Shown: piece after piece, positions 1 through 12,756 of the stretch
Position numbering within the stretch: the first letter of the stretch is position 1
How the letters are laid out: each line of letters starts with the position of its first letter
Assembly: GCA_026008535.1 (NCBI GenBank)
Contig: BRKX01000014.1
Span: forward strand, 23,024,694 to 23,088,693
Direction: 5' to 3'
Length of the DNA: 64,000 nucleotides
Origin: Perilla frutescens
Taxonomy: Eukaryota; Streptophyta; Magnoliopsida; Lamiales; Lamiaceae
The notes under the pieces: generated by a model
What the model saw: the letters and a program-made list of their open reading frames with translations, nothing else
Told to the model about the DNA's origin: nothing
Database searches by the model: none
Translations under genes and position numbers: made by a program

Positions 1-806
1 TTTGTGCCAATTTCAACCTTTCGCACAATATTATACTCACTTCGTTTCTTAATAAGTTTCATTTTGAATATAAATGCACACATATTAATTAAGTAATCAA
101 ATTATCATATACACTTTTATGTGAATATATTAAACGACTCAAATAGGTATGTTTGAATGCAATATATGGTGGTAAATATGAGAAATATGTGAGTTTTCAA
201 TATTGATTGTGTAGAATGACACTATTTATGAAACAATACAAAAGTGCTATAGAATTACACTTATTATTCATAAATAAGAATATTTTTTAAAAGATTCCAT
301 TTTGTCTTATAATTTAACTATCAGTGTGCTTAATAATTTAGTATTTTTTAAAATGATTATTATTGAAAATTAATAACTGTTAATTATATAATTTCAAAAA
401 AGTATATACTAATATATATCCTTGTAATAATAGAAGTACTTTAATTGATAATTAAACTCTTACAATTAGTGAAAATGGTTTGCAATCACTTTGTTGCTTC
501 AAATAGTTCGTTATTAATTTATTTGTAGTGTAATGTTAAGTTAATTTGTAGTCATTTTTGACGTGACTTTATTTAATTGTATTATTGAAATTATTTATTT
601 GTTTGTTTGTTGAGAGGATTTATAAATAAAATTAAATTTATTGAAAAATTCATTTAACAATGATTTTAAATAATAAAATCATTAAATGTTATGGGACCCC
701 ATCAGCATCAAATTATGTTCTTAATTTAGGGCAGAGTTTGATGCTCCACCCAATTAGAGGGATTCCGTCCACTCTAAATTCTAGTTAAGCACAAACTTTC
801 TATAAG
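1..806. other. AT-rich intergenic DNA
   Basis: No open frame of note, no RNA gene and no recognisable repeat ends. Poly-A/T-rich tracts only. Confidence 0.6.
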
Positions 807-814
807 ATTCTATT

Positions 815-1378
815 TAGGGGTGGGTCGGTACGGCATATCGAAAATTTCACGCCGTACCGTATACTGTACCAAAACTTCGATATCGAAAAATTTCATACCG
901 TTCTCGTACCGAAACTTTCGGTATACGCCGTAATAGATATTGATATCGTACCGATATTTTCGGTATACCGTACCGCACCGATATTACACGGTATACCGAA
1001 CATACTGAACTTTCACGGTATATCGAAAATATCGAAATTTTAAGGTATACCGAAAATACCGGATTTCACATACCGCACCGATACACCGAAATACCGATAT
1101 ATACCGAAATATTGATATATACCGATGTACCGACATACCGGTATATACTGAAAAATTTGGTATATCGAATACCGGTATATATCGAAAATATCGGTATATA
1201 CCGAATACCGCGGTATACCGAAAATTTTCAAATTTCATATCGATACCGTACCGAAAATTATCGATACGGTATCATACCGTACCGAAAATTGCGGTATACC
1301 AAAAATTCGACATTTTTGATATTTTTTCAGTACGATAAGTGCGGTATTTCGATATTTCGGTATTTTTCCCCACCCCTA
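815..1378. mobile_element. hAT-type MITE packed with GGTATACCG-like palindromes
   Basis: The element starts TAGGGGTGGG and ends CCCCACCCCTA, so the termini are inverted repeats of the hAT kind. It is flanked by a perfect 8-bp target duplication ATTCTATT at 807-814 and 1379-1386, the duplication length expected for hAT. It carries no transposase, so it is non-autonomous. The whole interior is a degenerate array of short self-complementary units (GGTATACCG, ATATCG, TACCG). This array opens spurious reading frames rich in Tyr, Ile and Arg on both strands; these are not genes. Ends and duplication are read directly; the superfamily call rests on the TIR sequence and the 8-bp duplication. Confidence 0.88.
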
Positions 1379-2349
1379 ATTCTATTCCTCTACTCACACA
1401 TAGTGAACGAATAACAATTGGAGTTTATGAACACGGGACTACTTTTCTATAGGATTCTTTCGAATGAATTAATCACATCCAACCAAATAATTAATAAATC
1501 TTGAACTTAAAAAATCGAAACAGGTCCTAAATTTTAGACCATGAACATATTTATAAATAATTTACGATAGATTTTAAATATGGCAAACCATGAATTCTAA
1601 ATCTTAGTTCATGAATTTTGTCCTACATATATGTGCATATATATATATATAATAAGGTTTTTGCGTGGACATAAATCAATATCTTCTGAAATTAAAGACA
1701 ATAAATTATAGTTCTACTTTAAATTTTTTTTATTATTATTGGTTATAATTGCTCAGCATTTCTTGATCGACATGATATAGTTACATAATTGATAAAACAC
1801 TAGTCATGCGTTCACATATATTTCATGAAAAAGATATAATTTGTAAGTGAATCTAAAAACTTGTTATTCAATCAAGTAAAATATAATTATAATCATTTCA
1901 TTTAAGAAAAATAAAAAAAATCAAGTAAAATATAACAAAATATATAGTATACAGACGTCACATGAAGAAGAATAAAACTTAAGCCTTTGGGGGTAGGAAA
2001 AGGAAAAAAAAAATTGATAGAGAAAAAGGAGTCAAACAAGTGAATGTGGTATCGCACATGGGGTTGTGGGAGTTTGAAGAGAATTGCTGTGCGCGCTGAT
2101 GATTTTGTTCTCTACCGTCAATCAAAACCTAAAAATTAAGGATTCCAATATTATTATGGATCCATAGGCAGATTAATTAATGTCATGCCAAATTTACTAT
2201 TTTTACGACCATCGGTGCTTCAATTCATGCATTCATCATACGTAATTTTAATCATTATTTTTTATTTGTTTTTATATAATTTAGTACGTGTACGTTATTT
2301 GGTTTTTTAATTTATTTAAAAAATAATCATTTCACATTCACACTAAATG

Positions 2350-2374
2350 ATATATATATATATACACACACACA
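2350..2374. repeat. (TA)n(CA)n microsatellite
   Basis: Uninterrupted TA dinucleotides passing into CA dinucleotides. Confidence 0.9.
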
Positions 2375-3014
2375 TAGCATAGTACATATGCTTACTACTG
2401 TTTATTTTTATATAATTTCTATTTATTCCAGTGCAGTAATTCATATCGCGTCAGTAAATTTTATTCTTATTATATTATATATTACTAGGTAGCATTATTT
2501 TTCTCATAATATTGGCCAGCAAACTAAACCAAACCATGTTTGGGAAGGTGGAAATATAGGTGAAATCCTGGGATAAGTGTAGGTTGCTTTACTGGAGGAG
2601 GATTAATTAATTATACTTTATTATATTAATGTTCAATAATATAATTTAAATCGAAATTCTTTTTCAAAGAATTATTAAGGATAAAAAGGCTTATGCATGT
2701 GTAAATCGGTTATTTCCCAATCGATGTCCAATCTATGTATATTATATATAAAAGCAAAAAACTAATATTTTTAATATATAACGTACTAACTATTAGTAAA
2801 TTTAATTAGTATATATGTATCTATTTAAACATATTATTAAATGTTATATATATGTAGTCAGTAGTCAATATATATATACTATTGTATGTACCACGCATTC
2901 TACTCTTTTTTGTTTTTGTTTTGTTGCAATTCAACAGCATCAATTTCTGTATAATACAAAATACATTCGTCCAAAGAAGAAAATCAAAATATTAATTAGT
3001 TTGACTGATTCTCG

Positions 3015-3053
3015 TATATATATATGTATGTATGTATGTATATATATATATAT
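3015..3053. repeat. (TA)n/(TATG)n microsatellite
   Basis: TA dinucleotides flank four TATG/GTAT units. Confidence 0.85.
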
Positions 3054-3057
3054 TATG

Positions 3058-3300
3058 AAAAGAAGATAGCCATTGATATATAATTGTAGATAAAAATATT
3101 ATAAGTATTCAGCGAATACAATCCCATCCATAATAGATGCATACTCCCACAAATAATAAGGAAACGGCCGGGAAGAAAATGATGGGAACAAAACATAAAT
3201 AAAATTGAATACGAGCAAATATGTCTACGTCTAATTTTACTGAGAAAATTATCATTCGCAATATTAATTAAACGAAATCGAATTTCAATTCGCTGGTGAT
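3058..3300. repeat. Left copy, part 1, of a duplicated intergenic block
   Basis: Aligns by eye with 48585-48880: shared words include AGAAGATAG.CATTGATA, TACAATC.CATCCATAATA, GGGAAGAAAATGA.GGGAACAAA and ATACGAGCAAA. The match stops at 3300 (GCTGGTGAT). The right copy runs on without a break into sequence that in the left copy only resumes near 42813. No coding content. Confidence 0.75.
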
Positions 3301-3539
3301 AGGTGTTGGTTGCTAAACAACTTTCCTGTCTACGTCGTTACAGGCGTCCAATTTTTTTATGTTTTGAAATCACGAGTCCTTGTTGATGACGTTCCATACA
3401 AATTCAATTAGTATTAATATATAGCTACGGTTTGAACTTTGATGTGAAGCAAAATTGATTAATTAATACAATTAATGCTACAAATTGTTAAAAATTAAAT
3501 AAGTTAATTAAGTGAAGTAGCTAGCTAACCGGGTTCAAA

Positions 3540-3870
3540 CATCTTACACTTCTATATGTTTCACTCCGTGTTTCATAATAAATTTATGATTTTAATAATT
3601 ATTATTATAAAATAAAAATCAAATTCTAACATAAATAATCATAGTCAAAATTTATCAACAAAAAAATGAATTTAAAAAGTTATAAAATTTAATTTGGATT
3701 AATAAACCATAATAATGAATTATTAATTGAAAATTGAAAATTAAATGCTAAAAAATAATTATAAACCTTAATTGGGTGTGGTGAACCCTAAAAAATAATT
3801 TTTAAATTACACTAAATCATTAAAAAATATATATAAATAAATGCATAATTTAAAAGTATAACACAGACCG
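3540..3870. repeat. Dispersed AT-rich repeat, second copy near 48190-48500
   Basis: Shares long words with 48190-48500, for example GTTTCACTCC.TGTTTCAT, AACATAAATAATCATAGTCAA and GGTGAACCCTAAAAA. Its position relative to the neighbouring duplicated block differs between the copies, so it may be an independent repeat rather than part of the segmental duplication. No clear terminal inverted repeats seen. Confidence 0.6.
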
Positions 3871-4194
3871 TTATCGGAAATCTCAAAAGTGAGCTAACCT
3901 GTCTCCACTTGTTTCAATAACATGAAAATTATCAAAATAGAGATTATATAAGATATTATTTCGCGCCAATTTTCTTTATCATTGCTTCTTTCATAAATAC
4001 AATCAAACTCATTAAAATTTGTCAAAGTCGTACACACACTTCAATTTTCATTATCAACCGTTGGATCTTGGGCCTAATGAAGTACTCCAACTCGATAATA
4101 TTGTTGCGTGATCATATTCTTAGGGATGAATAGGCGCAATAATGTGCATTACATGCAAACTGATCAAAATAGCATGTCATCACTGCTGGAGTTA
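3871..4194. other. Intergenic DNA next to the CACTA insertion
   Basis: Nothing recognisable. The trinucleotide TAT at 4195-4197 would be the left half of the CACTA target duplication; the right half is lost. Confidence 0.5.
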
Positions 4195-4197
4195 TAT

Positions 4198-4210
4198 CAC
4201 TACAAGAAAA
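4198..4210 (+). repeat. CACTA terminal inverted repeat (left)
   Basis: CACTACAAGAAAA is the conserved terminal motif of plant CACTA elements. Confidence 0.93.
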
Positions 4211-4244
4211 CACGTTAATTTCAGCCCATACAAAAACACTGGAA

Positions 4245-4810
4245 TCAATATAAATCACGTTGGAATAGATAATTCCAGCGGTTACTCCAACATAAAAGAA
4301 ACACTGGAAAACGACGTGGCGGAATCTTAACATTCCAGCGTTATTCCAGCGCATTTTGATATTCCAGCGATAACTCCAGCATCTTATACCCGCTGGAAAA
4401 ATTGTTGATTCGGGCCCTAATTTTGTGATTCCAGTGAATATTCTCCATTGGAATTAAAACTTTCCGGGCCTGGTGTTATGATTCCAGCGGTAATGGTAAA
4501 TTCATGCTGGAATAGCCCGAAAATTGATGATTCCAGCGGTAATTTAACGCTGGAATAGCCCATTTTTTACTAGTATTTTTAATTCCACCGATTAATTGGT
4601 GCTGGAATAGTTCGAAATTATAATATGATTTTATTAATTCCAGCGATTTTTGTACGTTGGAATAGAACAAATTTTCCAAATTCTACTAATTCCAGCGTTT
4701 TTTTTATGCTGGAATGAATCTCTGTTTCAGAACTTTTGTTAACATTCCAGCAGATTTGGGCGCTGGAATTGTTTACTATATTATTTCTAGAATTCCAGCA
4801 GCCTCCCAAT
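4245..4810. repeat. CACTA subterminal repeat array, 3' side
   Basis: About ten units of ATTCCAGCG alternate with the reverse complement CGCTGGAAT or CCGCTGGAA, spaced 15-40 bp and often followed by TAGCCC. They therefore form a row of head-to-head pairs. In En/Spm-type elements such subterminal motifs are binding sites for the TNPA-type protein; that role here is inferred from position. Confidence 0.85.
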
Positions 4811-5066
4811 TTTAATTTTACCATTTCAGTCGTATTTTTTGATTAATTTTTCTTAAAATAAACATGTTTCAACGTGGCTGAATCAAAATATATATAATCA
4901 CAAAAAGAACATAACATGTATATCAAACAATCCAAAATCAAATTCAACAATCCCAAATCAACTTTAATAATCTAATAATCCAAAATCGAATTCAATAATT
5001 CAAAACTAAATTCAAGACACAAAATATACAAGTCTGTAAGGTCAAATGAAATACAGTCACTCATGT

Positions 5067-6770
5067 CTAATATATAAAAGCACCATCATCGTGACCATCA
5101 TCACTACCATCATCACTAGAATTCTTCTCATCATCATCATCATCATCATCATCACCACCACTATCATCAATGGTATCTTCATCATCATTACCATCCCTAT
5201 CCCCAACATTAGAATCAGCTACATGAGAGACAAATGGTAAATATTTGCGTTTTTTACCTTTGCAATTTTGAAAATAAAGTCGCATTTCTGCCATTTCTCG
5301 CAATATACGTTCATTTAATTCCTCCAATTGATGCACACGTTCTTTGAGCTTCTCAGTTTTCATTGGGCAAGATTGGGTAGCTCTAGAATGCTTGGTATAT
5401 CCAGAACCATGAAATGCTACTTCTGACCCAAATCCAAATGCCCTCCCATTTTTCTTCCCTCCAGATGCTTCAAGGAAAATAGTAGAATCATCCACTTTTT
5501 TACCTTTTGAGGTAGAGTCTTCCTTCATCTTCTTAAATGTGTGCTACAAATTAAATATAAAATGTCAGTTATAGTCACATATATATAATATAATATAATA
5601 TAATATAATATAATATAATATAATATAATATAATATAATATAAAATTTACATTAAATATTGAAATATATATACTTACAAATACGTTCTCTGCTTCTGTAG
5701 TTAGCCATTTATCTTTCTTCTCATCAAAGTTTATCTTTTGAAAAACCTCAGGGATACTGACCGTTCGTCCCAATTCTTTAGCCTACAATAAAAATAAAAA
5801 TCATAAGGTATGAACTGAAGTTATAAAAAAAATATTATTAGAAAAAATGACAGAGAAATAACACTTACAAGCTTCCTCCTACACCCAGTTATTGAAATAG
5901 CACCACCCCTATTCACTCTACATTTCTTATTGGACGTCGAATTCTTCTTGTTTTGTTGAAACAACTTTTTAAATTTAGGATCAGATTTCCATGTTTCCTT
6001 TAGAGCAACAAGTACCTTTTTTCCACACCAACTACCTCCCGATTGTTTTCTACGAATGTCACCGTACATGTTTCTTATTACCATTTCACTTTTCTTCCTC
6101 CATATGCGAACAATGTCACCATGATATTGCTCATCCCATTTACATTTTGTCTGTATAAAATGTAGTTATATAAAATTTTAACATAACAAACAACAGATAT
6201 TAAAAATTGAGTATAAAAGTACACATTGTTACCTTAAAATCTTCAAACCACATCATCCTATGTTCAATGGGAACCTCTTTCCACATAATCCACGGCTTAG
6301 GATATCGACTTTTTATAATAGTTGAAATCTTATTAACAGCCTGAATAGGATAAAACCTGTTGCAAAAGAACATAAAGATATATGAATTGTATGACTATAA
6401 CAAATATAAAATAGAAAGAAACTGAAAACATACTCCTTTCCATTTGGCCATATCATCATTCTACTAGAAGGCTCCCCAGTTTCTAGCACCCCTAACAGGG
6501 GCATCCTCTACTGGAGTACTTGGTGACACCATATCAGTTGAAGGAGTATGTTGTCCAGATTCTAATCTTGTGGGTGTTGCAGTACCTGATCTCGATCCTC
6601 CTTGAGATATTATGATCCTCCTCGAGATCCTGATCCTCCTCGTCGACCTCCTTCAGATCTTGATCCAAGGGGTTAATCCTCACCGGTAGGAGTACCTCAT
6701 CCTGATCCATGAGACAAAGGACCTGGTCCAAGATTACCTCTACGTGCACCCCACCTCGACTTCTCACCAT
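5067..6770 (-). pseudogene. TNPA-like CACTA accessory protein (Transposase_24 family), multi-exon
   Basis: This is the second gene of the CACTA element, downstream of the transposase. It reads as several minus-strand exons. A start exon begins at 6770 (MVRSRGG). Then come a short piece with RMMIWPNGKEY near 6440, a piece with FYPIQAVNKI...RYPKPWIMWKEVP near 6350-6236, a longer exon with WDEQYHGDIVRIWRKKSE and WKSDPKFKKLFQQNKKN ending at 5869, a 105-bp exon 5678-5782 (SIPEVFQKINFDEKKDKW), and a last exon 5067-5543. The last exon holds a probable coiled coil (KLKERVHQLEELNERILREM) and an Asp-rich tail. Introns at 5783-5868 and 5544-5677 have clean GT-AG ends. The arrangement matches Transposase_24 (Ptta/En/Spm). 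The frame is lost between the first two pieces (about 6500-6540), either by frameshift or an unseen intron, so I call it a probable pseudogene. Known relatives bind the subterminal repeats. Confidence 0.75.
5580..5642. repeat. (TATAA)n microsatellite in an intron
   Basis: Perfect 5-bp repeat of about twelve units, wholly inside the 5544-5677 intron of the TNPA-like gene. Confidence 0.9.
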
Positions 6771-6892
6771 CTGTAAATATTTAAAATTAAATATAAAAAC
6801 ATAGTTTTAGTAATTAATAAAAACATGAATAAAATATTGCTACAATAATAAAATCAAAGATTCAAAATCTATAATCAACCATTGCGGATAAT

Positions 6893-8110
6893 TTAATCCA
6901 TATGACTGTCATCATCAGTTTCAACATCTTCACTACTACATATTTCTTCTTCTGCTTCTTCTTCTTCTTCTTCTTCATTGTGATTAACCTCATCGCATGA
7001 GTGAGTTAAATCTCTTAATGAAATATCAAATTCTTCCAACAATAATTCATTAATAACGCAATTCGTATCAACTTGGAATGGAGTATATGCTGATTGAATT
7101 GTGTTTCTTGACTTTGTCTTAATCACTGAAAGCCAATTTTTCCTACTAAAGTTAGGGTTAGGCCATGGGAGAAAATGTGCTTGCTCAGCCTGTTGAGCGA
7201 ATATAAATGTATCTTTGCCCCTATATCTTCTAGTTTTGTTGACCTCAACAATTCCATATTTACGGCAAACCCGTGTCCCTCTATCTGATGGATCAAACCA
7301 TTTACAATTGAAGAGTGCCAATCTCTTTATTGGTAGTCCAACATATTCTACCATAATTATTTCTTCAAGGAATCCATGATAATCTCTTTGTTTTCCGTTA
7401 AGAGCAATGCCAGAATTATTTGTTTTTCGATTATGCGCATAAGCATATGTATGAAAACAATAACCGTTCACAAAATATATTGAATAAGTCTCAACTCTCT
7501 TTGATGGACCCCAAGCCAAATCCTTTAGGAGTTGATCACAAACATTATTATTAGGATTGCATACCCAACAAGATTAAATGAACTCCAATTATGTATATAT
7601 CATTTTATATTAAAATAAATGTTCTATTTTCTTAGAAAGACTTACATAATCATAAAACCATTTGACAAAGTTTGGGCTGCTCTCATTCACAGTTGTGATA
7701 TAAGTGCTGTAATCAAACAACACTCAATAGTTATATGATATTATTAAAAATTTCAAATGATAACTAATTGAAATGAAACTAACTTACCTATACAAGGGGT
7801 CAACTTCAGGAAAATTTAAGAGAACGTAAAGATGAATTTTAGTTCTCTCTTCATTTGTGAGAAATCGTTTCTTTGAAATTCCTTGAGGTCTACCAGGATA
7901 GTTAAAAATTGATATTCATGAATGATCAAATAACTCTCCACCATCATCATTTCGAGGAACTCTTCTACCTCTTGTTTGGATGTTATTCTCGAAATAATAA
8001 GAACAAAATATCGACGTCTCCTCGCGCATATAAGCCTCACAAATTGAACCTTCTACACGAGCCTTATTTTTAACCTTTTTTTTAGAGTGTGTAAAAACCT
8101 ACATGAATTC

Positions 8111-8147
<37 letters not shown>

Positions 8148-10471
8148 TATATGCATGTTTCAAAGGTTAAAAAATATAGGAAAGATAAGTATATATTTCA
8201 TTATTTTATATAAGTATTTATAGATTTCTTACCTCTCAAATGGATACATCCAACTGTATTGCACCGACCCTCCAACCTTAGCTTCATACACTAAGTGTGC
8301 AGGTAGATGTTCCATTGAATCAAAGAAAGCTGGTGGAAATATTTTCTCTAGCTTACACAAAATGATAGGAATATTATTTTCCAACACTTCAAGTCGATTC
8401 TTATCCAAAATGGGGCAACATAAATCACGAAAGAAATAACTTAATTCAGTTAAAGTTTTCCAAATAGGAGTGGGTAGACAACTGAATGCAACTGGGATCA
8501 ACCTTTCCATAAAAACATGACAGTCATGACTCTTCATATGGTTCAATGTACAAGTTCGTTGGTCAACACATGACCCCAAATTAGATGCATAGCCATCTGG
8601 GAACTTTAGATCTTGTACCCACTCACAAATTCTTCTTTTTCGATCCATATTCAAAGTGAACTGAGCCTTTGGCTTCACTATCTTGCCATTACCCAAATCT
8701 TCCAACTTAAGTGCAGCTCGACTACAATGCATACGAAGATCTAATCGTGCATTGGAGTTGTCTTTAGTCTTTACCTTTGACATCCATGACTGTGTTAAAC
8801 ACATTTTGAAATACATTGCTCTCAGTATGCATTACATCAATATTGTGTGGATTCAACAAATCTTTCCAATAAGGTAAGTCCCATAAAATACTTCGTTTGG
8901 TCCAATGATGACTTACACCATATTCAGATGATTGATAAACGCCCCCAGAATCAACTATTCGAGGAATATTCACAAGCATGTCAAGTATTTCATGGCCTGA
9001 ATGTCACCTTGGTGGGGAATTCATCTCGACCATATCCTTTAAGAAGTCTTTCTTATTTTTTTGAAAATGATGAGTCATTGGTAGAAATTATCTATGATAG
9101 TCAAAGTAACAAACTTTCCTACCATTTCGTAAATAAAATGTTTTTAAATCCTTCTTACATATTGGACATCCCAATTTACCAGTTGTTGACCAACCAGATA
9201 ACATGCTATATGCGGGGAAGTCATTAATAGTCCAACAAAGTACAGCTCTCATGCAAAAGTTTTGTTGTTTGGAGACATCCCACGTTTGAACTCCTTCATT
9301 CCATAATAATTTCAAATCGTCAATCAATGGCTGCAAATAAACATCAATCTTGGCTTTCAGATCACTTGGTCCAGGAATGATAATTGTTAGAAACATGTAT
9401 TCTCTTTTCATACACATATGGGGAGGTAGATTGTATGGTGTTAGAATCACAGGCCAACAAGAATATACCCTTCCTTCATGGTTGAATGGACTAAACCCAT
9501 CTGTACACAACCCTAATCTCACATTCCTCGGTTCTGATGCAAATATGGAATGTAGATTATTAAAATGTTTCCATCATTCCATATGACTTGGATGTGCTAA
9601 TAAGCCTTCTTGACACTTGTTATCGTTATGCCATGTCATGTGTTTAGCAATTGCAATGGAGGAATATAGATGTTGCAGTCGAGGAATTATAGGTAAATAC
9701 CACATCTGTTTTCTAGGTATTTCCTTTGTTCGCCTATTATCTTTATAGCGAGCTTCTCCACAAAACTTACAACATCGTTCACCTGCATCATCCCCACGAA
9801 ACAACATACAACTAGATGGACATGCATCAATTTTTTTATAACCACAACCAAGCTTAGATACCATTTTCTTAGTCTGGTAAAAGTTTGGAAGCATCCGGTT
9901 ACCAGATGGTAACACCTCTTTGATCAATTTGATGATTTCATCAATACAACCCTCTGGTATATTGTAATCGGACTTGATGCTTAATATCCGTGTTGCCATT
10001 GATAACACAGAATGATCCTCACAACCATCCCACAAAGGACATTGTGCAGCACATAACAAATCATAAAAATTTATATATGTAGCATTTGGTATTTCTTGTT
10101 CGTGATTATTAAAGTTACTAGCCCCCCCCAAAATCATACACCATTTGCTCATAATTATTTCCTACATCATGGTCTACGCCACTAGTCCTAGCAAAGATAT
10201 TTGGTGTGATTTCTCCATGATTATGCCAATAATGGTAGTTAGGTTGAAAACCTTTCTTGTATAAATGTTGTGTGACATCATCAACTAATTTATATTTCAC
10301 ACATTGACATTGTGAGCAAGGATAGCGAATCTCTCCATGATCTTTATACTCATCGAGTTCACATGCAGCATAAAGGAAATCTTCAACTCCCCATATAAAA
10401 TCTGGACGCAAATTCCTAGTTTCACTATTTAATCGTAGATATATCCAATGTCGATGTTCTGGTATTTCCAT
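6893..10471 (-). pseudogene. TNP2-type CACTA transposase, decayed
   Basis: Domains in order on the minus strand: Transpos_assoc (start MEIPEHRHWIYL at 10471, then YPCSQCQC and HLYKKGFQPNYHYWHNHGE); the Transposase_21/TNP2 core (LGLCTDGFSPFNH, GCPICKKD, WDLPYWKDLLNPHNIDVMH); DUF4218 (MKSHDCHVFMERL, LCKLEKIFPPAFFDSMEHL, WMYPFER); DUF4216 (VNGYCFHTYAYA, IKRLALFNCKWFDP); and an acidic tail ending at 6893. A GT-AG intron at 8099-8232 joins PFER to FLHTLKKKVKN in phase; smaller introns lie near 7780 and 7650. Breaks: a frameshift at the 8-C run 10122-10129, in-frame stops at 9574-9576, 9088-9090, 9004-9006 and 7916-7918, and a frameshift near 8775. The family cuts and joins CACTA ends; this copy cannot encode a complete protein. 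The start was chosen because the associated domain begins there. Confidence 0.9.
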
Positions 10472-10658
10472 TTCACGACACTCTCCAAAAAATGATATCC
10501 AACTATGAAAATTATTATAAAACAACCAACTAAATCATATATTTGAATATTAGCATTATACAACTACTTAAACGATCAATTTTTTTTAATATGGAACAAA
10601 ACAACAACAAAGATAAAAGTTAACAAAATTCAAAATTTCTAGCAGAATGTAGGTAATC

Positions 10659-10734
<76 letters not shown>
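10659..10734. repeat. (ATT)n microsatellite
   Basis: About 25 perfect trinucleotide units, upstream of the transposase start and inside the CACTA element. Confidence 0.95.
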
Positions 10735-10735
<1 letters not shown>

Positions 10736-12750
10736 AACTTATTTTCCCAAGGGAGTTTCATAGAACACAAATTCGTAGGTTTATATAGAACTAAAAGCTA
10801 AAACTAATTCCATAGCAAACATTGTTTTGTTTTGATATATTTTTCTAGATCATATCCTAAAACTAATCAAGGAACGAATCAGATAACTACAATAACTAAA
10901 ACAGCCACAAGAGTTCTTGTACAAGGTTTAAAACTTTTATACAAATTTGTACAGTACAAAAAAAAAGAAAAAAAAGATAGCAAAGAAGAAGGAAATCTGG
11001 TATCATTTAATATAAAAATATTAAATATAACACGATTAAATATTTAATGCCTTGCTTCGGTACATGTTTTGTTAACTTTTTCAGATATGGAAAAGGAAAT
11101 CTGGTATCATTTCAAAACATGAGAAGAGAAGTTCAGATATCTAATAAATTTTTCAGTTCTCCTATTTATATAAGGCTGAAGCAAATCAAACTATAAAAAA
11201 AGGAAAAAAATACAAACAAAAAAAATTATAATTCCTAACCTTTTGGTAGAGTATCAATCTTAGTTGGTGTCAATGTCTAATGTACTTAAAAGTCTGCCAG
11301 CAACTGAAATAAAATTTAGTTATTATCCAAAAAATACAAATACAAATGAAAAAACTCAAATCTTAGCAGCAAACAATGAATACAAAACTTATCCACAAAT
11401 TCCAAAACAATTATTAATAACACCAGAGAGATTAGTGTCTCACACTTAGATAAAAACTAGATAAAGAAACAAGATATATGAAGATGCTATTGCAACGGAA
11501 AGCGCATTATCAACACAATGAAGCATTCCAGAAAATTGACAGGTTTGCATCTCAACAAATATCCATATAATATTTGGTGAATTCATACAAAAACTGATGT
11601 GACCCTGGATGTCCTCATAAAAAACCACAGCAAATATCAGAAAGGATGCAGTAATCTTCATGAGGACTTGCACAAAAAGCACTTAATGGATTCAAGCTTT
11701 GAGTTCTCAATAAATATAACTTTAGTGTGATGTTGTGACATAAATAAAATATGTACAAACACAATGCTACTTAAGTGAAAATAAACATATACATTATAAA
11801 AAAAAAAGATGAATAATTAGGGCAGAGCAGAGAAGGTTAATTTTAGGCAGAGTAGAGAAGGTTAATTTCAGGCCTCCTAAACAAAATCCCATAACAATCC
11901 TAGACATATCCAAAATGAAATTTTGATTGCATACAATTGATTAAATAAACAATACTAATTTTCAATCAAAAATCTTAAACAGTCACAATAAACAAAAAAG
12001 ACCAAGTTTTTTTTTCCTCCGAAACAAGTCTGAAATTAATTGGACACAAAAACCACGAGTTAAATTTGAACTCACATGGATAGCAGTGGCGCAGAGAGAC
12101 TCTTCTATGATATGGGCTGCGGTGAATATTCAACAGCGGATGGGCGATTTGCAGCGGGCTCCCACTCGCTCACTTTCCTAAGCCCTATTTAGTCATCGAC
12201 ATATGTATACTATTGATCTCGGAAAATTTCTCTATCTGTGCAAAGAAATGCAAGTGATTGAGTGGCGCAGCGAATAACATCGATAGAGGGCTGCTTTTCT
12301 GCCTGACTCTGACCAACCTACCGTAACCAAAATCGGAAAGAGACAACCTGCTTTGATGGCTATCGAAACTACACAAGAAATTGGTCTTTTATGCGTAGTC
12401 AATGGAAGAGTGTTGCCTAGAAAAATTGATTCTAGGGCCTTTGGGTGGAAGTATTGGCAATTGCGAGGGATGAAAGAAATTGAGTAAATTGTGAGCGGAA
12501 AGAGTGAATTGCAAAAGAGGGAAAAAGTTTAGGGTTTTAATATTCTGAATAAGGTTATAACTATAGCGTGAATTGCAAAAGAGAGAAGAAATGGTTTTAA
12601 TATTCTGAATAAGTTATAAGTAGCTATATATTAAGACATCAACCTTAAATATAAACAAAAAATGAATAGATGAGTTGGTGGAGGAATCTATTTTATTAAC
12701 CCATGAATATCGAGTTCGATTCCTTGCAAGGTTTTTTTTAAGCTATTCAA
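10735..12750. other. CACTA 5' region upstream of the transposase, no gene seen
   Basis: No supported reading frame. Holds two small local tandem duplications: about 28 bp at 11817-11873 (GCAGAG.AGAGAAGGTTAAT twice) and about 60 bp at 12508-12618 (GTGAATTGCAAAAGAG and TTTTAATATTCTGAATAAG twice). By position it should include the element's promoter and leader, but I cannot define them. Confidence 0.55.
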
Positions 12751-12756
12751 CAATGT

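Larger units (their letters stand above)
1387..3057. other. AT-rich intergenic DNA with microsatellites
   Basis: No supported gene. Contains a (TA)n(CA)n tract at 2350-2374 and a (TA)n/(TATG)n tract at 3015-3053. The short frame at 2815-3069 is low-complexity and is not supported as coding. Confidence 0.6.

Noticed and set aside
984..1414. Three overlapping frames of 63-100 codons on both strands
   Set aside because: They come from the palindromic repeat interior of the hAT MITE; composition is almost only Tyr, Ile, Arg, Phe.
1976..2150. Possible microRNA precursor in a less AT-rich stretch
   Set aside because: No long hairpin arms could be paired by eye and no known miRNA recognised.
2815..3069. 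84-codon frame, plus strand
   Set aside because: Low-complexity AT repeats and no domain.
5046..5240. Ile/Thr-rich frame on the plus strand
   Set aside because: Antisense of the Asp-rich tail of the TNPA-like last exon (TCATCA repeat).
11446..11682. 78-codon minus-strand frame with hydrophobic stretches
   Set aside because: Not similar to any CACTA protein I know, no splice context, AT-rich; not enough to call a gene.
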